Shown: positions 25,059 through 32,734 of the stretch, in pieces
Position numbering within the stretch: the first letter of the stretch is position 1
Layout of the letters: each line of letters opens with the position of its first letter
DNA from: Chersky-840 sp050011815
GTDB lineage: Bacteria > Actinomycetota > Acidimicrobiia > Acidimicrobiales > UBA8190
Direction of reading: 5' to 3'
Assembly: GCA_050011815.1 (NCBI GenBank)
Contig: JBEKIJ010000005.1
Coordinates: 1 to 64,000 of the forward strand
Length of the DNA stretch: 64,000 nucleotides
Program-made: the position numbers and the translations under genes
Notes under the pieces: model-generated
Told to the model about the DNA's origin: nothing
Seen by the model: only the letters and a program-made list of their open reading frames with translations
Database searches by the model: none

Positions 25059-25150
25059 GGCACAAGCATGACAGGCGCGGTCGCGCCCGGGCCTCTTCCC
25101 CACGGCCTCCCCACGGCCCGACGTCGGGCCCGCCGGCCCTGGGGGAGAAA

Positions 25151-25179
25151 GATATAAAAAGACATGAAATAGCTTGAAA
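25151..25179 (-). promoter_or_regulatory. possible promoter for the sensor kinase operon
   Basis: On the - strand TTTCAA, 17 bp, TATATC. It lies in the only AT-rich patch of the 204-bp divergent gap and uses the complement of the TTGAAA that serves as -35 for the opposite operon. Confidence 0.35.
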
Positions 25180-25202
25180 CACTGTTGGGATCCGCCTACC
25201 CT
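25174..25202 (+). promoter_or_regulatory. promoter of the type IV secretion-like operon
   Basis: TTGAAA (25174-25179), exactly 17 bp, TACCCT (25197-25202). A transcript starting near 25209 would have a leader of about 54 nt with GGGGAAGGGA just before the first ATG at 25263. Confidence 0.6.
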
Positions 25203-25262
25203 CGACGGACACCGCTCATCCGGGAACCGACGCCGGTGGAGCACGACGGGGAAGGGACCGGC

Positions 25263-25568
25263 ATGGTGCTGTGGGCAGTGCGCGAGGCGGTCTCGACGGT
25301 GACGCTCAACCCCGATCCCGGCAATCTCCCCGGCGGGGCGGTCCTCCAACAGCTGACCGACGGGCTCGGCGGGTGGGCGCTGATCATGGCCCTGGTGGGC
25401 CTCGTGATCGGCGCCGCGGCGTGGGCTCTCGGCGCCCATGCGCAGAACTACCACCAGGCCTTCAACGGGCGCCGGACCGTGCTCGTCTCCGCGCTGGCCG
25501 CCCTGCTGATCGGAGCCGCGCCGGCCATCGTCAACTTCTTCTTCCACGCCGGCCAGGGGGTGCACTGA
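25263..25568 (+). CDS. small membrane protein, DUF6112/VirB2-TrbC-like
   Basis: A 101-residue protein with a short Pro/Asn-containing N-terminus (VTLNPDPGNLPGG) and two hydrophobic helices (LGGWALIMALVGLVIGAAAW and TVLVSALAALLIGAAPAIVN), ending NFFFHAGQGVH. The layout matches DUF6112 proteins, which occupy the pilin-like (VirB2/TrbC) position in actinobacterial conjugation modules. The pilin-like role is inferred from position and shape, not proven. First gene of the operon, with a good ribosome binding site (GGGGAAGGGA) 6 nt before the ATG. Confidence 0.7.
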   Translation: MVLWAVREAVSTVTLNPDPGNLPGGAVLQQLTDGLGGWALIMALVGLVIGAAAWALGAHAQNYHQAFNGRRTVLVSALAALLIGAAPAIVNFFFHAGQGVH

Positions 25569-25570
25569 CC

Positions 25571-26944
25571 GTGCTCGAAGCCTTCGCGCTGTGTCCCGGG
25601 TCGCTTCCCGTCGTGGGTCCCGCCTGCGACACCGTGGCGGGAGCGGTCGGCAACGCGGCCGGGGCCGGGGTCAGCGCCGGGGTCGGTGCCATCTTTTCCG
25701 AGGCGGCCCGGTGGGTGTCGTCGGGCGCGGTGTGGTTGATCGCCCAGGTGGGCCGGGCCATGTCGGGCACCACGTCGGTCGACCTCGGCGCCGGGTGGTT
25801 CGGCGCCCACGAAGCGGTGATGGCGAGCCTGGCCGCCGCGGTGGTGTTGCCCATGGCGTGCTGCGCCGCGATCCAGGCCGTCTATCGCCAGAGCGCCTCG
25901 ATGCTGCTGCGCACCTTCCTCGTCCACCTTCCTCTCTCCCTGCTCCTCACCGGCGTGGCGGTGACGCTCGTGCGCATGGCGCTGGCGGTGACCGACGCCA
26001 TGTCGGCCACGGTGCTGTCGAGTGCCGGTGTCGACACCACGAACCTGTTCTCCGGCCTCTTCACGTTCCTCATCCCCGCCGCGCTGGTGACGGGCCCGGC
26101 CGTTCCCGGCTTCGTCGTCTTCATCGGTGGTCTGGTCGTCGCCAGCGCCGCGCTGGCCTTGTGGCTCGAGCTCGTGGTGCGGGCCGCGGCGGTGTCGGTG
26201 GCGGTGCTCTTCCTGCCGTTGGCCTTGGCCGCGCTGGTATGGCCCTCGGTGGCGCACTGGTGCAGACGCCTGGCGGACACCCTCGTTGCGCTGGTGCTGT
26301 CCAAGCTCGTGATCGCCGCGGTGCTGTCACTGGCCGCCGCTGCGGTCGCCGGTGGGCTGGGGGTCTCGGGGAGCGGGAACGGCGGGGGCTTCGCCTCGGT
26401 GGTGAGCGGCATCGCCCTGTTGGTGATCGCCGTGCTCTCTCCGTTCACGCTGCTGCGGTTGGTGCCGGCGGCGGAGGCGGGGGCGGTCGCCCATCTGGAG
26501 TCGACGCGCCATCGCCTCAAGAGCGCCGCGGTCTCCCCCGTGCGCACAGGCGGGAACCTGGCGCTCGACCAGGTCCGTCACATGAAGTCGGGATCCGGAG
26601 ACGGTGATGCCGCCGGCGCGGGCCGGGTCGGATCCGAAGGCGGGGGTGGCGTCACGGGTGCGGTCACCTCGGCCCTCCCCATGATCGCCGGCGGGGTCAC
26701 CGGCGCGGGCGCGGTGGCGTTCGGCGCCGGGGGAGCGGCGGCGGAGACCGGCGCAACCGGTGGGGTCACCGGCGCGGCGCCCGGGGCGGGGGGAGAGCGA
26801 AGCCACCCCCGTCGTGAGCCGGCCCGGTCGACCTCGGACGTGACGACGGGGCCAGCCGCCTCGCCCCGGGGACCCGGCGTCGAGACGGACACCGGTCGCC
26901 ACCGGGCCGAGGGCGCCGAGGAGAGAGGCCGCGGCGGTGGGTGA
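25571..26944 (+). CDS. TrbL/VirB6-like polytopic conjugation membrane protein
   Basis: A 457-residue protein with at least seven hydrophobic segments between residues 30 and 310 (for example AVMASLAAAVVLPMACCAAI, GPAVPGFVVFIGGLVVASA, VVSGIALLVIAVLSPFTLL) and a hydrophilic Gly/Ala/Arg-rich tail of about 130 residues. VirB6/TrbL proteins form the inner-membrane channel of type IV secretion systems and have this shape. GTG start 2 bp after the previous stop, with AGGGGG upstream; the end overlaps the next gene by 8 bp. The tail's low complexity means homology there is not expected. Confidence 0.7.
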   Translation: MLEAFALCPGSLPVVGPACDTVAGAVGNAAGAGVSAGVGAIFSEAARWVSSGAVWLIAQVGRAMSGTTSVDLGAGWFGAHEAVMASLAAAVVLPMACCAAIQAVYRQSASMLLRTFLVHLPLSLLLTGVAVTLVRMALAVTDAMSATVLSSAGVDTTNLFSGLFTFLIPAALVTGPAVPGFVVFIGGLVVASAALALWLELVVRAAAVSVAVLFLPLALAALVWPSVAHWCRRLADTLVALVLSKLVIAAVLSLAAAAVAGGLGVSGSGNGGGFASVVSGIALLVIAVLSPFTLLRLVPAAEAGAVAHLESTRHRLKSAAVSPVRTGGNLALDQVRHMKSGSGDGDAAGAGRVGSEGGGGVTGAVTSALPMIAGGVTGAGAVAFGAGGAAAETGATGGVTGAAPGAGGERSHPRREPARSTSDVTTGPAASPRGPGVETDTGRHRAEGAEERGRGGG

Positions 26945-28430
26945 ATCGGCGCCGACGCGATACCGGTTCGGGCCTCTCGAGCGGCGCGGCCTCGTCGCCG
27001 GCTGGCGCGGCGGACAGATCGGGGCGGTGGCGGGTGCCCTCGTGGTGGGCGTGGGCGTGCTGCGCATGTCGCCCTCGGCGGTCGGGGTGGTCGTGGCCTT
27101 GGCCGCGTTGGCGATCGGTGTCGGGGTGGCGACGTGGCCGATCGCGGGCCGAACCGCGGAACAGTGGGCTCCCGAGGCGCTGCGTCATGCCCTCACGAGG
27201 CTTCGAGGGTCGCCCGCCGGGGCGCGCCCGTTCTCGGGCGTGCATCTCATCCGGGTCGACGTGGCGGCGACGGCGGGTGGCTCGACGGAACGTGGCGCGA
27301 CCGGAGCCGGGTCCGACGTCGGAGTCGGCGTCCTCCACGACCGTACCCGCAGGACCTTCACGGCCGTCCTCGGCGCGTCGGATCCGGGCTTCGTCCTCCT
27401 CGGCGAGGAGGACAAGGCGCGCCGGGTGAGCGCGTGGTCCGAGGTCCTGGCGTCGTTGGCCCGTGACGGATCGGCGGTGCACCGGGTGCAATGGATCGAG
27501 CGCGTCCTCCCCGCCGCCGAGATGGCGTCGGCGGTGTCGGTGTCGGTCCCGGCCGCGACGAACGACGCCGGATACGACACCGCCACGGCGTCGTACCAGG
27601 CGTTGGTGGAAGCCGAGGCGGGCGCGTCGCTGCGGCACGAGGTGCTGCTGGGGGTGACCGTCCACGCCGGTCGGGCCGGGCGCGCCGTGAAGAGCGCGGG
27701 CGGAGGGAGCACGGGGGCATGCTCGGTCCTCCTGCGTGAAGTCGCCGCCCTGCGCCGGCGACTGGCCGACGCCTCGATCGAGGCGGGAGCCGTCCTGACC
27801 CCGCACGCGCTGGCGGCCGTCGTCCGGGGGGCCTACGAGGGGCGTACTGCACCCCGGCCCGACGCGGCACCTTCGGGAGCGCGTCGTTCCCCGCGTCCTT
27901 CTCCCCCCGAGGAGCCCTCGCCCTGGCCCATGGGGGTGGCGGGGGAATGGAGCCGGCTCCGGGTCGACGGCACCTGGCACGCCACGTACTGGGTGGCGGA
28001 GTGGCCGCGCACCGACGCCGGCCCCGACTTCCTCGGGCCGCTCCTGCTCTCCTCGGACATCCGCCGCACCATGTCGGTCGTGATGGAGCCGCTCGGGCCC
28101 ATCGAGGCGGCGCGCAAGGTGGAGCAGGCTCGCACCGCCGACATCGCCGACGCCGAGATCCGCCGGCGCGGAGGCTTCCTGGCCACCGCCCGACGACGAC
28201 GCGAGGAGGAGATCCTGGAACGACGCGAGGTCGAGCTCGCCGACGGCCATGGTCAATACCGCTTCTCGGGGTACGTGACGGTGAGCGCGCCCGACCCCGA
28301 TGCGCTCGAGGACGGCTGTGGTCGCGTCGAGCAGGCGGCGGGACGGGCGGGGCTCGAGCTCCGGCGGTGCTACGGGGACCAGGCCAACACCTTCATGTGC
28401 ACCCTTCCCCTCGGCCGCGGCCTGGCCTGA
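26937..28430 (+). CDS. SCO6880 family type IV secretion protein (VirB3/VirB4 N-terminal-like)
   Basis: A 497-residue protein starting with the SCO6880-family signature RYRFGPLERRGLVAGWR, then a membrane hairpin (about 28-66) like PrgI/VirB3, and a long soluble part (GFVLLGEEDKARRVSAWSEVL, TATASYQALVEAEAG, WRTD-like WPRTDAGPDFLGPLLL, and RRGGFLATARRRREEE). The soluble part corresponds to what precedes the ATPase in VirB4-type proteins. No Walker motif is present. It would form a membrane platform for the ATPase encoded next. GTG start overlaps the TrbL-like gene. Confidence 0.75.
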   Translation: MGESAPTRYRFGPLERRGLVAGWRGGQIGAVAGALVVGVGVLRMSPSAVGVVVALAALAIGVGVATWPIAGRTAEQWAPEALRHALTRLRGSPAGARPFSGVHLIRVDVAATAGGSTERGATGAGSDVGVGVLHDRTRRTFTAVLGASDPGFVLLGEEDKARRVSAWSEVLASLARDGSAVHRVQWIERVLPAAEMASAVSVSVPAATNDAGYDTATASYQALVEAEAGASLRHEVLLGVTVHAGRAGRAVKSAGGGSTGACSVLLREVAALRRRLADASIEAGAVLTPHALAAVVRGAYEGRTAPRPDAAPSGARRSPRPSPPEEPSPWPMGVAGEWSRLRVDGTWHATYWVAEWPRTDAGPDFLGPLLLSSDIRRTMSVVMEPLGPIEAARKVEQARTADIADAEIRRRGGFLATARRRREEEILERREVELADGHGQYRFSGYVTVSAPDPDALEDGCGRVEQAAGRAGLELRRCYGDQANTFMCTLPLGRGLA

Positions 28431-28441
28431 GCGCGCCGGTC

Positions 28442-29782
28442 ATGTCGGTCCCCGCCCACGAGGCCACCACCAGAAATCTCGGAGCCGTCTACCCCTTTCT
28501 GTGCGAGCCCGGTCTCGGTCTCGGTATCGGTGGGGCCGCGGGCGGCGGTGGCGTGCTGGTGGGACGGGACCTGTTGGGGGCCACGTTCTCCTATGACCCC
28601 TTCGAGCTGTACCGGTCGGGCTCTCTCACCAACCCCAACATGGTGGTGATCGGACAGATCGGGCGGGGCAAGAGCGCGTTCGTCAAGACCTATCTGTGGC
28701 GTCTCGCCGTCTTCGGGCGTCGGGCCTGGGTCGTCGACCCCAAAGGCGAATACGGCGCGTTGGCGCGCGCCTGGGGCGTGGAGCCCGTGGCGCTGCGCCC
28801 GGGCGGCTCGATCCGCGTCAACCCTCTCGATGCCGTGGCGTCGGGGACAGGTGGGGGGACCGACGACGAGGACGTGGCGCGCCAACGCTGCGAGCTGCTG
28901 GCGTCACTGTCGGCCGCCAGTCTGCGGCGGCCCCTCTCTCCCACCGAGCGCAGTGCGCTCGACCTCGCCGTGGCCCACGTCTCCGCGCCGGTACCGTCGC
29001 GGGGCCCGGGGACGACCGCATCGGGGCCGACGTTGCCCATGGTCGTGGACGCGCTGTTGCGGCCCGAGGCCCGCGCCGCGCGCGAAGTCGGCACCGACGT
29101 GGCGGGCCTGGCCGCCGATGGCCGCAACGTCGCCCTCGAGCTCCGACGGCTCGTGGCCGGCGATCTCCGGGGCATGTTCGACGGTCCCACCTCGCCGGGC
29201 ATCCGGCTCGACGCGCCCCTCGTGGTCCTCGACCTGTCCGCCGTCTACCACTCGGCGGCCCTCGGGATCCTCATGACCTGCGCCGCGGCGTGGTTGCAGG
29301 CCGGGCTCGGCGTCGCGGCCGGATCCTCCGGCGCCGACGGCGTGGTCGTCGTCGTCGACGAGGCGTGGGCGATCCTCGCCGACCTGTCGGTGGCGCGCTG
29401 GCTGCAGTCGTCGTGGAAGTTGTCGCGGGCCCGGGGGGTGTCGAACGTCGCCGTGCTCCACCGGCTGTCGGATCTCGACACGACGGGCGCGGTCGGCTCC
29501 GAGCAGGTCGGGTTGGCTCAGGGCCTGTTGGCCGACTCCGAGACCCGCGTGGTCTACGCGCAGCCACCCGGTGAGGTCGAGCGGGCGGGCGCCCTGCTCG
29601 GGTTGTCGTCGACCGAGGCCGAGATCGTCCCCCATCTCCGGCGGGGGGTGGCGTTGTGGAAGGTCGGGGGCCGTTCCTTCCTGGTCCAGCACCGACTGTC
29701 GCCCCTCGAGATGGACATCATCGACACCGACGCCAACATGGACGGCCGCGCCCATCTGGGCCCGGTGGGCACCGACGCGTGA
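28442..29782 (+). CDS. VirB4/TraC-type conjugation ATPase (ATPase half only)
   Basis: A 446-residue RecA-like ATPase. Seen: PFLCEPGLGLGIGG, FSYDPFELYRSGSLTNPNMV, Walker A VIGQIGRGKSAFVK near residue 70, VVDPKGEYGALARAWG, Walker B VVVVVDEAWAIL near 300 and HRLSDLDTTG. VirB4 powers type IV secretion assembly and substrate transfer at the inner membrane. The usual N-terminal half is missing here and appears to be supplied by the preceding SCO6880-family gene. ATG 28442 lies 11 bp after that stop; its own stop overlaps the VirD4-like start (GTGA). Confidence 0.85.
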   Translation: MSVPAHEATTRNLGAVYPFLCEPGLGLGIGGAAGGGGVLVGRDLLGATFSYDPFELYRSGSLTNPNMVVIGQIGRGKSAFVKTYLWRLAVFGRRAWVVDPKGEYGALARAWGVEPVALRPGGSIRVNPLDAVASGTGGGTDDEDVARQRCELLASLSAASLRRPLSPTERSALDLAVAHVSAPVPSRGPGTTASGPTLPMVVDALLRPEARAAREVGTDVAGLAADGRNVALELRRLVAGDLRGMFDGPTSPGIRLDAPLVVLDLSAVYHSAALGILMTCAAAWLQAGLGVAAGSSGADGVVVVVDEAWAILADLSVARWLQSSWKLSRARGVSNVAVLHRLSDLDTTGAVGSEQVGLAQGLLADSETRVVYAQPPGEVERAGALLGLSSTEAEIVPHLRRGVALWKVGGRSFLVQHRLSPLEMDIIDTDANMDGRAHLGPVGTDA

Positions 29783-31365
29783 ACGGGTGGGCCGAGGTGG
29801 GGGTGGCCATCGCCGTGGTGGGCGGGTATCGGCTCTGGCGCCCGACGAGCGTGCGCGCCGGCCCACCCCCCGGGCGCAAGGGGCCCGGCGCGCCGGTGTT
29901 CTCACCCGGTGCCGCGCGTCGGCGGAGCACGCGCCGAGCTCCTCGGTCGGGCCAGTTGGAGCTGTCGCGGTGGGCGACACGACGCGACCTGCGAGCCACG
30001 CTGGTCGTCGCCGCGCCCTGCCCCGGTCGATTGACGCTCGGCACGGCGCACCACCGGTTGGTCGCCGCCGAGCGGGGACATTCGGTCCTGGTCGTGGGTC
30101 CGACACAGAGCCGCAAGACCAGTGGCTTCGCGGTGCCGGCCATCCTCGAGTGGGAGGGCCCCGTGGTGGCCGCCTCGGTCAAGTCCGATCTCGCCCGCAA
30201 CACCCTGCAGTGGCGCGCCGGGAAGGGGCGGGTATGGGTCTACGACCCCTCGGCCTCGACGGGACTGGCCTCGGCGAGCTGGTCGCCCCTCCAGGCGTCG
30301 TCCACGTGGGAGGGCGCCCGCCGCAGCGCCGGGTCCCTGACCGAGGTGGCGCGGTCCTCGCCCGGCGCGCTCGGCGACGGCGACTTCTGGTATGCCACGG
30401 CGGCCAAATTGTTGGCGCCCCTGTTGTTCGCGGCCGCGGCGGCGGGCGGGACCATGGCCGACGTCGTGCGGTGGGTCGACACCCAGGAGGTCGACGAGGT
30501 CTTCGATGTGCTCAGCGCGGCGGGCGAGCCGTCCGCCCTCCAGGCCATGCGCGCCGCGTGGGGACGCGACGAGCGTCAGCGCAGCGCGGTCTACACCACG
30601 GCCGAGACGGTGGTCGAGGTCTTCGCCGATCCCACCGTGGCCGCCAGCGAGTCCGGAGCGCCCGCCGCCTTCGCCGCCGGTCGCATCGACCCCGTCCGAC
30701 TGCTCGACGCCAACGACACGCTGTATCTGTGCGCCCCCGCCCACGACCAACGGCGCCTACGCCCCCTGTTCGCCACGCTCGTGGCCCAGGTCGTCGAGGC
30801 CGCCTATGCCCGCGCCGGGCGCCAGGGAGAGCCGCTCGATCCTCCGCTGCTGGTGGTGCTGGACGAGGCCGCCAACGTGGCGCCGCTGGCCGAGCTCGAC
30901 GTCCTGGCGTCGACGGCGGCGGGGCACGGCGTCCAGCTCGTCACGGTGTGGCAGGACCTTGCCCAATTGCAGTCGCGATACGGCGCGCGGGCGGGAAGCG
31001 TCGTGAACAACCATCGCGTCAAGGTCTTCCTGTCGGGCATCGCCGATCCGGCGACCCTCGAGCACGCCAGCGCGCTCATCGGTGAGACCGAGCTGCGGAC
31101 GTGGGCGACGACGGTGGACGGACTCGGCGCCACGTCGCGCACCGACTCCCCGACCCTGCGTCGACTGGCCCCGGCCGACGCCCTGCGCCGGGTCCCGCCC
31201 GGCGACGCCGTGGCGGTGTCGGGCCATCTTCCGCCCATCCGGCTCCGGCTGCGCCCGTGGCAGGACGACCCGTCCCTGCGGGCCCGGGCCACCACCGGCG
31301 GCGACGCCCGCGCCGGTCGGTCCCCGCGGCGGGGACGGTGGGGGCGGAGGTGGTGGGTACGGTAG
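29779..31365 (+). CDS. VirD4/TraG-type coupling ATPase
   Basis: A 528-residue coupling protein: recruits substrates to a type IV secretion channel. Seen: one weak N-terminal hydrophobic segment, GHSVLVVGPTQSRKTSGFAV (Walker A position; Arg replaces the Gly before Lys), EGPVVAASVKSDLARNTL, WSPLQ, the Walker B LLVVLDEAANVAPL near 360, and TVWQDLAQLQSRYG. These match actinobacterial TraG/VirD4 proteins. The C-terminus is very basic (RSPRRGRWGRRWWVR). It ends the operon: a separate promoter and P450 start 5 bp later. No relaxase lies in the operon. Confidence 0.87.
   Translation: MNGWAEVGVAIAVVGGYRLWRPTSVRAGPPPGRKGPGAPVFSPGAARRRSTRRAPRSGQLELSRWATRRDLRATLVVAAPCPGRLTLGTAHHRLVAAERGHSVLVVGPTQSRKTSGFAVPAILEWEGPVVAASVKSDLARNTLQWRAGKGRVWVYDPSASTGLASASWSPLQASSTWEGARRSAGSLTEVARSSPGALGDGDFWYATAAKLLAPLLFAAAAAGGTMADVVRWVDTQEVDEVFDVLSAAGEPSALQAMRAAWGRDERQRSAVYTTAETVVEVFADPTVAASESGAPAAFAAGRIDPVRLLDANDTLYLCAPAHDQRRLRPLFATLVAQVVEAAYARAGRQGEPLDPPLLVVLDEAANVAPLAELDVLASTAAGHGVQLVTVWQDLAQLQSRYGARAGSVVNNHRVKVFLSGIADPATLEHASALIGETELRTWATTVDGLGATSRTDSPTLRRLAPADALRRVPPGDAVAVSGHLPPIRLRLRPWQDDPSLRARATTGGDARAGRSPRRGRWGRRWWVR
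31358..31363 (+). promoter_or_regulatory. -10 box for leaderless P450
   Basis: TACGGT, then 6 nt, then ATG 31370. The box overlaps the last codons and stop of the VirD4-like gene. Confidence 0.5.
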
Positions 31366-31369
31366 GTCC

Positions 31370-32713
31370 ATGACCAGGGGGGAACCGGCGGGCGGTCCGG
31401 ACTCGGGGATCGCGGAGTTCGTGGCCCAGCGCACCGCCGAGTTCAGCGAAGCGGCGCGGGCCGTGCGCGACAAGGCCGCCGCGGCGGGAACCCTGGTGTG
31501 GGACCCCTTCGACCCGGCCTGGGTCGAGGACCCCTACGCCGTGTACGCGGAGCTGCGGCGGAGCAACCCGGTGCATCGCAACGCCCTGGGGTTCTGGGTG
31601 TTCACCCGCCACGCCGACTGCCTGTCGTTTCTGCGCGACCGGCGCTCGAGCAGCGACGGGCGCAAGATCGACGAGAACACATTCCGTGAGTTCCGGGTCA
31701 CCGATGCCCCCCTGCAGGAGGGGCCCGAAGCCATGCTCGCCGAGATGGCACCGTTTCTGTTCCGTGACCCACCCGACCACACGCGCCTGCGCGGACTGGT
31801 GCAGAAGGCCTTCACGCCGAGAGTGGTCGAGGGCCTGCGGCCCCGGCTCGAGGAGATCTGCGACGGACTCCTCGACGCGGCCCTCGAGCGGGGCGAGGTC
31901 GACCTCGTTGCCGACTACGCCTACCCGCTGCCGGTGCAGATCATCGTGGAGATGCTCGGGGTCCCGGCCCAGGACCACGAGCAGTTCCGGGTGTGGTCCC
32001 ATGCCCTGGCCCGGGGGCTCGATCCCGACTTCCTGTTGCCCCCCGAGGCCGTGCAACAACGGCTGGGGGCCATCTTGTCGTTCGTGCAGTACTTCGCCTC
32101 GCTGATCGAGGAGCGGCGCCGCCAGCCCGGTGACGACCTGCTCACGCGACTGATCCAGGCCGAGGAGCAGGGTGACGCGCTCACCCAGGGCGAGCTTCTG
32201 TCCACGTGCATCTTGCTCCTCGTCGCCGGTCACGAGACGACGGTGAACCTCATCTCGGGTGGGGCGCTCGTCCTCATGGAGCGTCCCGACCAACTGGCGC
32301 GCGTGCGCGACGATCCCACCGTCGTCCGGGGTGCGGTCGAGGAGATGCTGCGCTTCGTGTGCCCGGTGCAGCTCACCGGGCGGGTGGCACTCGAGGACAT
32401 GGAGGTGGGTGGGGCCCGGGTCGCCGCCGGCGAGTTCTCGATGCTGCTCCTCGGATCGGCGAACCGTGACCCCGATGCCTTTCACGACCCCGACACCTTC
32501 GACGTGACCCGGACCGACAACAACCATCTCGGTTTCGGCTTCGGCATCCATCACTGCCTCGGCGCCCCGCTGGCCCGGCTCGAGGCGCAGATCGCCCTGC
32601 CCGCCCTGCTGCGGCGGGCGCCGCACATCGAGCGCATCAGCGACGAGCTCTCCTACAAGGAGAACATCGTGCTCCGGGGCCTCGAGACCCTCCCGGTGCG
32701 CGTCTCGGCCTGA
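31370..32713 (+). CDS. cytochrome P450
   Basis: A 447-residue soluble bacterial P450. Seen: I-helix LLVAGHETTVNLISGG with the acid-alcohol pair, ExxR in VEEMLRFVCPVQLTGRVA, and heme loop GFGFGIHHCLGAPLARLEAQ. It is of the common CYP107/CYP125-like soluble type, but the family cannot be named safely. Needs ferredoxin and reductase; none is adjacent. The ATG at 31370 is set by the leaderless promoter box. Confidence 0.92.
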   Translation: MTRGEPAGGPDSGIAEFVAQRTAEFSEAARAVRDKAAAAGTLVWDPFDPAWVEDPYAVYAELRRSNPVHRNALGFWVFTRHADCLSFLRDRRSSSDGRKIDENTFREFRVTDAPLQEGPEAMLAEMAPFLFRDPPDHTRLRGLVQKAFTPRVVEGLRPRLEEICDGLLDAALERGEVDLVADYAYPLPVQIIVEMLGVPAQDHEQFRVWSHALARGLDPDFLLPPEAVQQRLGAILSFVQYFASLIEERRRQPGDDLLTRLIQAEEQGDALTQGELLSTCILLLVAGHETTVNLISGGALVLMERPDQLARVRDDPTVVRGAVEEMLRFVCPVQLTGRVALEDMEVGGARVAAGEFSMLLLGSANRDPDAFHDPDTFDVTRTDNNHLGFGFGIHHCLGAPLARLEAQIALPALLRRAPHIERISDELSYKENIVLRGLETLPVRVSA

Positions 32714-32726
32714 GGATCCGTCCTCA
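32711..32726. terminator. hairpin between convergent P450 and lipase
   Basis: TGAGGA-TCCG-TCCTCA, a perfect 6-bp stem that includes the P450 stop codon. No T-run follows on either strand; a weak bidirectional terminator is possible. Confidence 0.35.
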
Positions 32727-32734
32727 GGGCCCGC

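Noticed and set aside
25263..31365. Complete integrative conjugative element
   Set aside because: No relaxase, integrase, attachment repeats or tRNA at either end within the window.
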